From NCBI GenBank assembly GCA_937860115.1, contig CALMBI010000253.1, positions 1 to 19,559 on the forward strand: 19,559 nt of DNA, read 5' to 3'. Source of the stretch: an uncultured Arcobacter sp. (lineage in GTDB: Bacteria > Campylobacterota > Campylobacteria > Campylobacterales > Arcobacteraceae). The notes below the pieces were generated by a model that saw nothing but the letters and a program-made list of their open reading frames with translations, ran no database searches and was not told the origin of the DNA. Numbering within the stretch: position 1 is the first letter of the stretch; each line of letters opens with the position of its first letter. The position numbers were made by a program, and so were the translations under genes. This document shows, in pieces, positions 1 to 7,177 of this stretch.

Positions 1-969
1 AATTGGATGGAGTGCTTTTTGCTCAATTTCAGCAAATAATTGTGATCTACTTTTACCAAGTTTTCTGATGATTTTATTATTGTATTGTTCTAATAATGGT
101 GCAATAGCATCATTAAGTTCTTCTATACTAAAAAATCTATGATGGCGTAGTTTTGCCAATATCCATCTTTGAATCCCTTTTACCCCTAATTCTACTTTAG
201 ATTTATCTTGTGGTTTATAAGGACGTGCTGGTTCAACTGCAACTTTATAGTGCTTTGCCATATGTGCATAGCTAGGATTGAGTTTAATGATCCCTTTTTT
301 ATGACTAAGTACAGCAGCTTTTAGATTATCAGGTACAAGAATATTTGGAACCCCTTCATAGAAGTAAAATGCATTCACATGACACCCTATAAAATTTGCA
401 GTTGTTTGTGATGGCACTGCTTCAACATAAGTATATCCGCTAGCACCAAGAACACTCACAAATATTTGAGCTTTTGAAACGAGCTTTGTTTTTGCATCTA
501 CAATAGGAACAGTAAGTCCACTAAAGTCAATAAACATCTTATCTCCAGCATAATGTATTTGTCTCATTGATATTGATAGTTTTTTTGTATATTGTACATA
601 ATACTTTTTAAATTGGCTATATCCATAACCATCTGGATGATTACTCTTATACTCTTCCCAAAGAAGCATACGAGTAACTCCTTTGATTTTTAACTGCTCA
701 TAAACATAGTTCCAATTGGGATGGGGTTTATCTGTTGTAGTTGTTTGAGCCTTTTGTATAGCTATTGGCTCTTTAGATTCACCATATAAAGATACTTCTA
801 TATCTTTATCACTTATAGATGCTATTTGATCAACTTGCAAATTACTTTGTTCAAAAAGTTTGCAATAGTTTGAAATACTTGATCTTGATATACCAAGTAG
901 TGTTTGGATCTGTCTTGTGGAGAGTTTGCTAAGATATTTCAGTTTTAGCACCTGTTTTATTTGATTCAT
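1..969 (-). CDS. istA: IS21-family transposase IstA (partial, C-terminus beyond window)
   Basis: This is the DDE transposase of an IS21-family insertion sequence, which cuts and joins the element ends together with the ATPase IstB. The frame stays open for 323 codons to the window edge, so the C-terminus and any istB lie to the left. An N-terminal helix-turn-helix (about residues 12-38, with STRQIQTLLGISRSSIS) is followed by an RNase H-like core. Probable catalytic residues are D148 (in FIDFSG), D214 (in VPDNLKA) and E260 (in QDKSKVE), in the order and spacing expected of IstA. I chose the ATG at 967-969 because AAAGGAT lies five bases upstream; two in-frame ATGs just upstream (MMQRIS) are possible alternatives. 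The gene reads inward from the repeats at 1071-1150, as expected for istA next to the left end. The family call is firm; activity cannot be judged from a partial gene. Confidence 0.9.
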   Translation of the reverse strand, partial: MNQIKQVLKLKYLSKLSTRQIQTLLGISRSSISNYCKLFEQSNLQVDQIASISDKDIEVSLYGESKEPIAIQKAQTTTTDKPHPNWNYVYEQLKIKGVTRMLLWEEYKSNHPDGYGYSQFKKYYVQYTKKLSISMRQIHYAGDKMFIDFSGLTVPIVDAKTKLVSKAQIFVSVLGASGYTYVEAVPSQTTANFIGCHVNAFYFYEGVPNILVPDNLKAAVLSHKKGIIKLNPSYAHMAKHYKVAVEPARPYKPQDKSKVELGVKGIQRWILAKLRHHRFFSIEELNDAIAPLLEQYNNKIIRKLGKSRSQLFAEIEQKALHPI

Positions 970-1070
970 AGATATCCTTTGCATCATGCACCTTTGTTTT
1001 TAGGAGCAATTGTATTGATCGATATCTACAACTTTAATAAATCCTTATGCGCTCATCTTGAAGCTACAAG

Positions 1071-1150
1071 TGTCCAAATGTTGCATGAGCCTTGGTGTCC
1101 AAGTCACATGAGCGCAACTGTCCAAGTGTGATGAGCGTCAGTGTCCAAAT
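1071..1150 (-). mobile_element. Left end of the IS21-like element with iterated transposase-binding repeats
   Basis: Four copies of TGTCCAA (plus-strand reading) start at 1071, 1096, 1119 and 1142, spaced 25, 23 and 23 bases. Most are followed by an ATGAGC or similar core. IS21-family ends are known for several directly repeated terminal sequences bound by IstA, and this block sits directly upstream of istA. The outer boundary is near 1147-1160; I cannot fix it because the other end and the target duplication are outside the window. Confidence 0.75.
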
Positions 1151-1152
1151 GA

Positions 1153-1284
1153 GTGGATCGCCGACAATCTCATGGTGAGCAAAAGATCATCATGGATGCG
1201 ATTAAGCTTGGTGCTAAAGGGTATATTTTAAAACCTGTGACAACTGAAAAATTAGAATCCGCTCTAGCTAAAATAGGGTTCTAA
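1153..1284 (+). pseudogene. C-terminal remnant of a CheY-like response regulator, cut by the IS element
   Basis: From about 1153 the plus strand reads about 43 codons to a TAA at 1282-1284. The tail contains SHGEQKIIMDAIKLGAKGYI followed by LKPVTTEKLESALAKIGF. This is the last third of a receiver domain: GAKGYILKP holds the conserved Lys-Pro after beta-5, and the rest is helix alpha-5. There is no start codon, no phospho-acceptor Asp and no earlier part; the frame meets a TGA at 1150-1152, right at the insertion element end. The simplest reading is a single-domain or short response regulator interrupted by the IS21-like element, with the 5' part on the far side of it. The exact junction is uncertain. 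Confidence 0.7.
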
Positions 1285-1285
1285 A

Positions 1286-1313
1286 AGGACTCGATTTTTA
1301 CAGTCCTGTTTTT
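1286..1313 (+). terminator. Probable Rho-independent terminator of the broken response regulator gene
   Basis: An AGGACT stem (1286-1291) pairs with AGTCCT (1302-1307) across a ten-base loop and is followed by GTTTTT. It begins two bases after the response regulator stop codon. The stem is only 6 bp, so strength is uncertain. Confidence 0.5.
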
Positions 1314-1361
1314 ATAGAGAATGCAAAAAGGATGAGTCTATTCGACTTTATTTATTGAATA

Positions 1362-1640
1362 TTATTTCTTTTGTGTATTTTCATAATGATAATAGTTGTC
1401 ATTAAGATAATTTGTAACCTCTTCAGCTTCAAATCCATCCCAATCTATTTTAAAATAGGTTGAGCAACTCCCAACCCAAGATTCAACACTATAATAATCT
1501 CGTGTTTGTTTTTTTCTTGGATCAAAGTTTTCAACCATTTTATGGCATTTTTGACAATTTGCTTTTGTGTAGAGATCTTTTGCATTTTCACTTGCAAAAA
1601 TCCAATTTGATAATAGTATAATGAGTAGGCTGATCTTCAT
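1362..1640 (-). CDS. Small secreted monohaem c-type cytochrome-like protein
   Basis: A 92-residue protein. A hydrophobic signal peptide (MKISLLIILLSNWIFA, cleavage probably near residue 16-17) is followed by KDLYTKANCQKCHKM, which contains one CxxCH haem c attachment site (C29, C32, H33). A further Cys (C59, in VGSCSTYF) lies in the middle. The C-terminal half (WDGFEAEEVTNYLNDNYYHY) resembles the last helix of a short class I cytochrome, but I see no clear axial Met. It is probably a periplasmic electron carrier or haem-binding protein; partner unknown. AGGA four bases before the ATG supports the start. It is divergent from arsR across 250 bases of AT-rich DNA and convergent with the response regulator remnant. 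Nothing ties it directly to the ars or sox genes apart from proximity. Confidence 0.7.
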   Translation of the reverse strand: MKISLLIILLSNWIFASENAKDLYTKANCQKCHKMVENFDPRKKQTRDYYSVESWVGSCSTYFKIDWDGFEAEEVTNYLNDNYYHYENTQKK

Positions 1641-1824
1641 AAAATCCTAATTATTTTTTAATTATAACAAAGTTAGTATTGTTCCAAAAATCTCTTAAAA
1701 AATATAAACAAAAAGTAGAAAAATATCTTTCAATAAACTGAAATAAAATTTTTAGATTAATAACGTTAAAATTTATGTCATTTTTTTGTAACTTTTATTT
1801 TATTGACGAAGAACAAAATTGATT

Positions 1825-1870
1825 TTATATATCAATATATCTTGATATATAATACTTTTTTTGATATGAT
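1825..1870 (+). promoter_or_regulatory. arsRB promoter overlapped by an ArsR-type operator
   Basis: A perfect inverted repeat, TTATATATCAA (1825-1835), six-base spacer, TTGATATATAA (1842-1852), contains the classic ArsR operator pattern ATCAA-N6-TTGAT. A candidate -35 TTGATA (1842-1847) lies inside the right arm, with a -10 TATGAT (1865-1870) 17 bases on. Another TATAAT occurs at 1848-1853. The gene starts at 1891 behind AAAGGAG. Repression by ArsR bound over the -35, relieved by arsenite, is the expected mechanism and is inferred. Confidence 0.75.
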
Positions 1871-1890
1871 TTGCAAAAAAAGGAGATAAG

Positions 1891-2199
1891 ATGGAGGTTT
1901 TTTTACAAACTATAGGTGCGATTAATGATGAAACAAGACTCAAAATATTACATTTTATAGATATCAATGGTGAAGTGTGTGTCTGTGATTTAGAATCCTC
2001 TTTTGAGATGATTCAATCACGAATCTCTAGACATCTTAAAATCTTAAAAGATGGTGGATTTTTAAAAGTTGATAGAAGAGGACGATGGGCATATTATTCG
2101 ATACGATCACCACTTGATCAATTTCGACAATCGATTTTAAAAGAGATTAGTTATATTGGGCTTTCAATCCCACCACTTAAAAAAGGGTGTGAAGTATGA
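1891..2199 (+). CDS. arsR: ArsR-family arsenite-responsive repressor
   Basis: A 102-residue winged-helix repressor of the ArsR/SmtB family. It binds its operator as a dimer and releases it on binding As(III) or Sb(III). The N-terminal part (AINDETRLKILHFI) is the typical helix before the metal site. EVCVCDL (C30 and C32) matches the CxC thiolate motif of arsenic-sensing ArsR proteins at the start of the recognition region. RISRHLKILKDGGFL is the DNA-reading helix, and DRRGRWAYYSI forms the wing. A further Cys, C100, lies near the end. Length is normal. AAAGGAG seven bases before the ATG supports the start. The stop overlaps the arsB start by four bases (ATGA), so the two are translationally coupled. 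An operator matching this family lies just upstream. Confidence 0.92.
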   Translation: MEVFLQTIGAINDETRLKILHFIDINGEVCVCDLESSFEMIQSRISRHLKILKDGGFLKVDRRGRWAYYSIRSPLDQFRQSILKEISYIGLSIPPLKKGCEV

Positions 2200-3458
2200 T
2201 TTTGGCTAGTTTTATTTTTTTAGTTACTTTACTTTTTGTGATCTGGCAGCCAAAAAATCTACAAATTGGAACAACAGCTATTTTGGGTGCTATTGTTTCA
2301 CTTGGAGTTGGAACAGTGAGTTTTGACGATGTTTTAGTTGTAACAGATATCGTTTGGGATGCGACTTTGGCATTTATTGGGATTATTATCCTTTCAATGG
2401 TGCTTGATGAGATTGGATTTTTTGAGTGGTGTGCTATAAAGATGGCAAAACTCTCTCGTGGCAATGGGCATTTGATGTTTATCTATGATCTTATTTTGGG
2501 TAGTTTTGTGTCAGCACTTTTTGCAAATGATGGAGCGGCACTTATTTTAACTCCAATTTTGTTAGCGAAAATGAGAATTTTACAACTCAATACAAAAACG
2601 ATTTTAGCTTTTTTACTTGCAGGCGGATTTATAAGTGATTCTGCATCGCTTCCATTTGTATTTTCAAATCTTACAAATATTGTGACCGCAAACTATTTTA
2701 ATATAGGATTTATGGAGTATTTATCAAATATGATTATCCCATATATTGTAAGTACGGTTGTTTCGATAATAGTTTTGTGGCTCATTTTGCGAAATGATAT
2801 CCCAAAAGAGATAGATATCACACTTCTTAAAAATCCAGATGATGTACTTAAAAATAAGACACTATTTCAGTTCTCTTGGATTTTTTTAGCGATTTTATTA
2901 GCTGGATATTTTATAGGAGATAATTATCATTTACCTATTTCAGTATTTGCTCTTGGGGGTGCTATCATATTTTTAGCAATTGCTAGTTATACAAAAAGCA
3001 CACGTGCTTGGCTTACGATCAAATCTGCTCCTTGGCAAGTAGTGTGGTTTAGTATCGGGCTTTATATAGTAGTTTATGGGCTAAAAAATGCTGGGCTTAC
3101 AGATTATTTGAGTGTAGTTTTAAACGACTTAGCTCAAAGAGGAGATATGATAGCTATAATAGGAACTGGCTTTATTAGTGCGATTTTAAGTGCTTTTATG
3201 AACAATATGCCGACAGTTATGATAATGGATATTGCATTGCAAGATATTCCAAATGAAGCTCTTGCTTATGCAAATATCATAGGGTGTAATCTTGGACCAA
3301 AAATGACTCCATTTGGTAGTTTAGCTACTTTACTATGGCTTCATGTTTTAGCAAATAAAGGGGTGAAGATTGGGTTTTGGGAATATAGTAAATTTGGGCT
3401 TATTGTGACTCCTCCTGTGTTGTTGGTTGTTTTAGTATCGCTTTGGCTAGTGATCTAA
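2196..3458 (+). CDS. arsB: Arsenite efflux permease ArsB (ArsB/NhaD-type ion transporter)
   Basis: A 420-residue polytopic inner-membrane protein with about 11-12 hydrophobic segments, the usual size for ArsB. It exports arsenite or antimonite using the proton gradient, alone or with an ArsA ATPase (none is visible here). Family-like signatures are FANDGAALILTPI (residues 109-121), the MNNMPTVM segment (335-342) and LGPKMTPFGSLATLLW (366-381), the duplicated hairpin-type motifs of this superfamily. It overlaps arsR by four bases, forming a two-gene arsRB operon without arsC, so resistance here would act on As(III) unless a reductase is encoded elsewhere. No convincing terminator follows. The permease call is firm; ArsB rather than another ArsB/NhaD member rests mostly on the arsR linkage. 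Confidence 0.9.
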   Translation: MILASFIFLVTLLFVIWQPKNLQIGTTAILGAIVSLGVGTVSFDDVLVVTDIVWDATLAFIGIIILSMVLDEIGFFEWCAIKMAKLSRGNGHLMFIYDLILGSFVSALFANDGAALILTPILLAKMRILQLNTKTILAFLLAGGFISDSASLPFVFSNLTNIVTANYFNIGFMEYLSNMIIPYIVSTVVSIIVLWLILRNDIPKEIDITLLKNPDDVLKNKTLFQFSWIFLAILLAGYFIGDNYHLPISVFALGGAIIFLAIASYTKSTRAWLTIKSAPWQVVWFSIGLYIVVYGLKNAGLTDYLSVVLNDLAQRGDMIAIIGTGFISAILSAFMNNMPTVMIMDIALQDIPNEALAYANIIGCNLGPKMTPFGSLATLLWLHVLANKGVKIGFWEYSKFGLIVTPPVLLVVLVSLWLVI

Positions 3459-3535
3459 TGTATATTCACTTATAATAAGGTTTTGCTTTAGGGTTTTTTA
3501 GTGAGAATAATATAAGTAAAAATAATATTTTATTG

Positions 3536-3586
3536 TTGAAAAAAATATATTCAATACAGTTCATTTTAATATAGTTGGTGTAGAAT
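3536..3586 (+). promoter_or_regulatory. Candidate sox promoter region with an upstream inverted repeat
   Basis: A short inverted repeat, TTGAA (3536-3540) and TTCAA (3550-3554), nine bases apart, lies upstream of a -10-like TAGAAT (3581-3586). The -35 region is poor, as is common in this phylum. soxC starts at 3619 behind AAGGAG. This 160-base gap is the only place upstream of soxC for a sox promoter; the exact assignment is weak. Confidence 0.3.
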
Positions 3587-3618
3587 ATTCGAGATTAAAT
3601 TTCAAAAAGGAGAAGAGA

Positions 3619-5064
3619 GTGAAAAAACTTGAAGAAACTTTTGATAAAACCTCTAATACTTCAGTTTCTAAGTCAGAAACGAATATATTAAGTAGAAGAG
3701 ATTTTTTCAAAAAAACTGGAGTGATAAGTGCTGTTGCTGCAGCGAGTGTTATTGCACCAAGTAAATCGAATGCTAGTTCAATGGCAAGTGTTGGTGATGA
3801 CCCTGCAATTATGCATCACCCTAAATGGGGACAATCATGGGGTGATCCTGTAACTATGAATAGATATGGTATCCCTTCTAAATATGAGCACAATGTTACT
3901 AGAAGAAATACAGACCTTCTAGCATCTGGAAATGCTAGAGCATCAATTGCAGTAACTCCTATACATGAATCAGATGGAATTATCACTCCAAATGGACTTT
4001 TCTTTTCAAGATGTCATGGTGGTATAGCACATATAGATCCAAATGAGTGGAGATTGATGATAAATGGTTTAGTTGAAAAGCCAATTGTATTAACTTTGGA
4101 TCAATTAAAAAGATATCCAAGAATTACAAGAACACACTTTATTGAATGTCCTGCAAATGGTGGACAAGAGTGGAGAAGACCACAATACAATTCACTTCAA
4201 TTTGCTAAAGGATTTATGTCGTGTGCTGAGTGGACTGGAGTTTACATCAAAACTATCTTGGAAGATCTTGGTTTGAAACCAGAAGCAAAATGGATGCTAG
4301 CTGAAGGTAGTGACAACTCAGAGATGGGAAGATCAGTGCCAATTGATAAGATTCTAGATGATGCTATGATAGTATGGGGACAAAATGGGGAAGCATTAAG
4401 ACCTGAACAAGGTTATCCTGTAAGACTACTTCTTCCAGGTTGGGAAGGTAACTTATGTGTGAAATGGCTTAAAAGACTAGAATTCAATAAAGAGCCATGG
4501 TATGCAAAAGAGGAAACTTCTAAATATACAGCACTTAGACCAAACGGTAAAGCTGTACAACATTTCTATGCTAATGAGGTAAACTCAACAGTTGTCATTC
4601 CAAGTCCAGAAAAACCATGGACTGATTTAAAAGAGGGTGATGCAGTAGAGATTGAAGGACTTGCATGGTCAGGAATGGGAACTATTACAAGAGTTGATCT
4701 ATCGTTTGATGGTGGAAATAACTATGTCCCTGCACATATTAAAGGACAAGTTCTTCCTAAATGTTGGACAAGATGGTCTTATATGTTTACAATTCCAAAA
4801 GGTTTTAAAAATCCAGATGGAAGTCAAATCATACTAACATCACGAGCGATGGATGATGCTGGATTTATTCAGCCAACTATAGATCAAGAAGTATTTGGTG
4901 GCGATGTTACTAAAGAATATTTAGAAGCAGCATTAAAAGATAATAATAAAATTGATAAAAACAAAGGTATGGGTGTAGAATCTGTATATCATAGAAATGC
5001 TATAGAATCTTGGGAATTATCAGAAAAAGGGGAGGTGAATCATGTTCAAATCAGAACAGTATAA
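3619..5064 (+). CDS. soxC: SoxC, molybdenum subunit of sulfane dehydrogenase Sox(CD)2
   Basis: A 481-residue molybdopterin enzyme of the sulfite oxidase family. With SoxD it removes electrons from the sulfane sulfur bound to SoxYZ in the periplasm. A twin-arginine signal (SRRDFFK, residues 25-31, then a hydrophobic stretch to about 48) indicates export of the folded, cofactor-loaded protein. The core contains EWRLMINGLVEKP and HFIECPANGGQEWRRP, in which C177 should be the molybdenum ligand. The C-terminal third (about residues 330-440, DAVEIEGLAWSGMGTITRVD onward) is the Mo-co dimerisation domain. Translation starts at GTG (3619) with AAGGAG six bases upstream; no better ATG keeps the Tat motif. 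Its last 23 bases overlap soxD, suggesting coupled translation and fixed stoichiometry. Length is close to characterised SoxC. The arsB stop lies 160 bases upstream. Confidence 0.95.
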   Translation: MKKLEETFDKTSNTSVSKSETNILSRRDFFKKTGVISAVAAASVIAPSKSNASSMASVGDDPAIMHHPKWGQSWGDPVTMNRYGIPSKYEHNVTRRNTDLLASGNARASIAVTPIHESDGIITPNGLFFSRCHGGIAHIDPNEWRLMINGLVEKPIVLTLDQLKRYPRITRTHFIECPANGGQEWRRPQYNSLQFAKGFMSCAEWTGVYIKTILEDLGLKPEAKWMLAEGSDNSEMGRSVPIDKILDDAMIVWGQNGEALRPEQGYPVRLLLPGWEGNLCVKWLKRLEFNKEPWYAKEETSKYTALRPNGKAVQHFYANEVNSTVVIPSPEKPWTDLKEGDAVEIEGLAWSGMGTITRVDLSFDGGNNYVPAHIKGQVLPKCWTRWSYMFTIPKGFKNPDGSQIILTSRAMDDAGFIQPTIDQEVFGGDVTKEYLEAALKDNNKIDKNKGMGVESVYHRNAIESWELSEKGEVNHVQIRTV

Positions 5065-6229
5065 AACTATAACAGCATCAGTTGTCGTAGCTGCAGTATT
5101 GGTAAGTGTATCAAGTGCGACTGATTCAACTGCTTATGATGGACTTTGGAATGCAAAAAAAGATATCAGTGGTGGTGTTTACTATCCTATAAAAAATGGA
5201 CAAACTGGACCATACAAAGTGAATCCACAAGTGTATCAAGATTCTGATGTATCTAAAAAGAAAAGTGGTATCAAAGCTGTGTATAATAATGGTAGAGTAC
5301 CAACTGTAAATGAGCTAAAAGCTTGGGATAAAGATATCAATGGATTAAATGAAGGTTTACCTGAAGGAAGTGGTTATGTTGATGAGGGTGAGGCATTATA
5401 TGAAGCAAAATGTATCATGTGTCACGGTGACTTTGGAGCAGGTGGTGGTGGATATCCAGCCCTTTCGGCAGGAAAAGCTAGAGATCTAAAACATACACTC
5501 AAAAACAATAGATGGTTAAATCCTACTGCACCAGGACCTGAGAGAGTTTTTGGTTCTTATTGGCCAGTTGCTAGTACAATGTTTTGGTATATCAGAGATG
5601 CTATGCCACATACAAAATCTAAAACTTTGACTGATGATGAAACGTACGCTTTAACAGCGTATATGCTTTATATCAATGGTATGAAAGTAAATGGAGAAAT
5701 TGTTACCCCTTCATTTAAACTTGATAGAGAAAAATTCTTAAAAATTGAGTTGGCAAATAGAAATGGATTTGTTCCTGATATTGATGAGAAAGATGGTCTT
5801 GAAAATGTAAGAAAATTTTTCCAAAATCCTGATAACTATGGTGCGATTAGATTGGCAAAAGGTCAACTACCTTGTATGAGCAACTGTCAAGAAACGAAAA
5901 ATATCTTAAGACTTGATGGTGGAATTACTGATTTTCAACCACCAATGTCAGTTGTAAGAGATTTACCACCTGAAACTGAAGATGCGGCTCATAAAGTGAG
6001 TTTTGATGTAGCAGGTGCATATCAATCAAATTGTACAATGTGTCATGGTACTGGTGTAGCTCCTGCTGCTGGTGATAAAGCTGCATGGACTCCATTTATG
6101 GCTAAAGGTCTTTCAAAAGTATATAAAAATGGTTTAGAAGGTACAAATATGGGTATGCCTGCTAAAGGTGGTTCATCACTAAGCGATGCTGAATTTAAAC
6201 AAGTAGTTGACTACATGTTAAAATTTTAG
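5042..6229 (+). CDS. soxD: SoxD, dihaem cytochrome c subunit of sulfane dehydrogenase
   Basis: A 395-residue periplasmic cytochrome c that accepts electrons from SoxC. A signal peptide (hydrophobic about residues 9-25, ending near SSATDS) precedes two CxxCH sites: C124-C127-H128 (CIMCHGDFG) in the first domain and C331-C334-H335 (CTMCHGTG) in the second. The spacing and length fit the dihaem SoxD type. An additional CxxxC pair (C278, C282, in CMSNCQE) lies between the haem domains and may form a disulfide. M358 or nearby methionines (NMGMPAKGG) are candidate axial ligands for the second haem. The ATG at 5042 has GGGGAGG a few bases upstream, inside soxC. soxY follows 12 bases after the stop. 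Confidence 0.93.
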   Translation: MFKSEQYKTITASVVVAAVLVSVSSATDSTAYDGLWNAKKDISGGVYYPIKNGQTGPYKVNPQVYQDSDVSKKKSGIKAVYNNGRVPTVNELKAWDKDINGLNEGLPEGSGYVDEGEALYEAKCIMCHGDFGAGGGGYPALSAGKARDLKHTLKNNRWLNPTAPGPERVFGSYWPVASTMFWYIRDAMPHTKSKTLTDDETYALTAYMLYINGMKVNGEIVTPSFKLDREKFLKIELANRNGFVPDIDEKDGLENVRKFFQNPDNYGAIRLAKGQLPCMSNCQETKNILRLDGGITDFQPPMSVVRDLPPETEDAAHKVSFDVAGAYQSNCTMCHGTGVAPAAGDKAAWTPFMAKGLSKVYKNGLEGTNMGMPAKGGSSLSDAEFKQVVDYMLKF

Positions 6230-6241
6230 AAAGGAAGAGAA

Positions 6242-6697
6242 ATGAATAGAAGAAACTTTTTAACATTTGCAGGAAGTGCTATCGCTCTTTCTGTAATCCC
6301 AAGCAACTTATTTGCTAAAGATTTTAGACAATCAAAGCCTAAAGTTTGGGAAGCACATACAATTGATGATGCAACAAAAGCATTGTATGGTATGAAAACA
6401 CCAATTGAATCTGATCAGATTAAAATTACTGTTCCAAAAATCAATTCAAGTGGTTCAGCGGTTCCAGTAAAATTTGAAACAACACTTGATGCAAAAACTA
6501 TTGCATTATTTCAAGATGCAAATCCTGAAAGTGCCGTAGGTGTTTATGATGTAGGTATTTACGACTTAAAAAAATATGAAGTAAAAATCAAATTAGAAAA
6601 AGACTGTACAGTTATGGTATTAGTTGAAGGAACTAATGGAAAAATTTATATGGCCAAAACTACAACGCAAGTTGCAGCTGGTGGATGTGAAGGATAA
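6242..6697 (+). CDS. soxY: SoxY, sulfur-carrier subunit with altered C-terminal tail
   Basis: A 151-residue SoxY. The family carries thiosulfate-derived sulfur on a cysteine in a flexible C-terminal GGCGG tail that reaches into the active sites of SoxB, SoxXA and SoxCD. The N-terminus has paired arginines (MNRRNFLTFAGSAIALS), a Tat-like signal that would export SoxYZ folded, with cleavage probably after NLFA (about residue 25). The mature part is an immunoglobulin-like domain. The tail here reads AAGGCEG, with carrier C149 two residues from the end; the penultimate residue is Glu, where the usual motif has Gly. A second cysteine lies in KDCTVMV. AAAGGAAG upstream supports the ATG. soxZ starts four bases after the stop codon. 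Confidence 0.92.
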   Translation: MNRRNFLTFAGSAIALSVIPSNLFAKDFRQSKPKVWEAHTIDDATKALYGMKTPIESDQIKITVPKINSSGSAVPVKFETTLDAKTIALFQDANPESAVGVYDVGIYDLKKYEVKIKLEKDCTVMVLVEGTNGKIYMAKTTTQVAAGGCEG

Positions 6698-6700
6698 GTA

Positions 6701-7168
6701 ATGTCAGAAAATGCAAATAAAATATCAGCTATAAAAGTCGTAATTAAAGATGGTGTAGCAACAGCAAAAGTGGCTTTTTCTCATCCTATGACAACTTATA
6801 ATCAAGCTAAAGCAAAAACAGGTAATCCAGATGATGCTAACTTTATTACACACATCACTGCAAAAGTTGGTAATGAAGTGGTAAGTGATCTTTCAACAAG
6901 TCAATTTTATTCTAAAAATCCAATTTTTAAATTTGATTTTAAATGTGATACTTTTAAACTAGGTACTGAATTGTCTGGTAGAGAAAGAGATGACATAGAG
7001 AGTGACTTAAAAGCAAAATTAGGAAGACAACCTACATTTATTGAAAATAAAGAAGCTATGGATAGTTTGTTTCCAAATAAAGGAGATTTCTTAACAATCA
7101 TTGCTGAGGATAGAAAAGGTTTCAAATATGAAAAATCAGTCGAGCTTACGGCTAGAAAAAAAATATAA
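6701..7168 (+). CDS. soxZ: SoxZ, partner of SoxY, with an unusual internal insertion
   Basis: SoxZ forms the heterodimer with SoxY and is exported as its passenger; as expected there is no signal peptide. At 155 residues it is about 50 longer than the roughly 100-residue SoxZ I know from alphaproteobacteria. The first part (VVIKDGVATAKVAFSHPMTT, then FITHITAKVGNEVV and SKNPIFKFDFK) and the end (GDFLTIIAEDRKGFKYEKSVEL) align well with the family. The extra material lies at about residues 86-126 (KLGTELSGRERDDIESDLKA onward), is charged and probably partly helical, and falls in a loop between two beta strands. A cysteine (C82) sits just before it. AAGGATAAGTA upstream supports the start. No frameshift is needed to explain the length. 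The lipoprotein gene follows after nine bases. Confidence 0.9.
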   Translation: MSENANKISAIKVVIKDGVATAKVAFSHPMTTYNQAKAKTGNPDDANFITHITAKVGNEVVSDLSTSQFYSKNPIFKFDFKCDTFKLGTELSGRERDDIESDLKAKLGRQPTFIENKEAMDSLFPNKGDFLTIIAEDRKGFKYEKSVELTARKKI

Positions 7169-7177
7169 GGAGTAATT

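Noticed and set aside
2177..2464. Minus-strand 95-codon frame opposite arsB
   Set aside because: It lies within the conserved arsB coding sequence and its Ser/Ile/Lys-rich translation looks like the complement of a membrane-protein gene.
3459..3618. Possible terminator after arsB
   Set aside because: Only poorly matched inverted segments with weak stems were found; not enough to call.
4652..4837. Second plus-strand frame inside soxC
   Set aside because: Fully inside the Mo-co dimerisation domain of soxC, without a ribosome site; shadow frame.
6907..7125. Minus-strand frame opposite soxZ, considered as an alternative explanation for the long SoxZ
   Set aside because: The soxZ frame is continuous with family-like sequence on both sides of the insertion, and the antisense frame shows no protein-like features.
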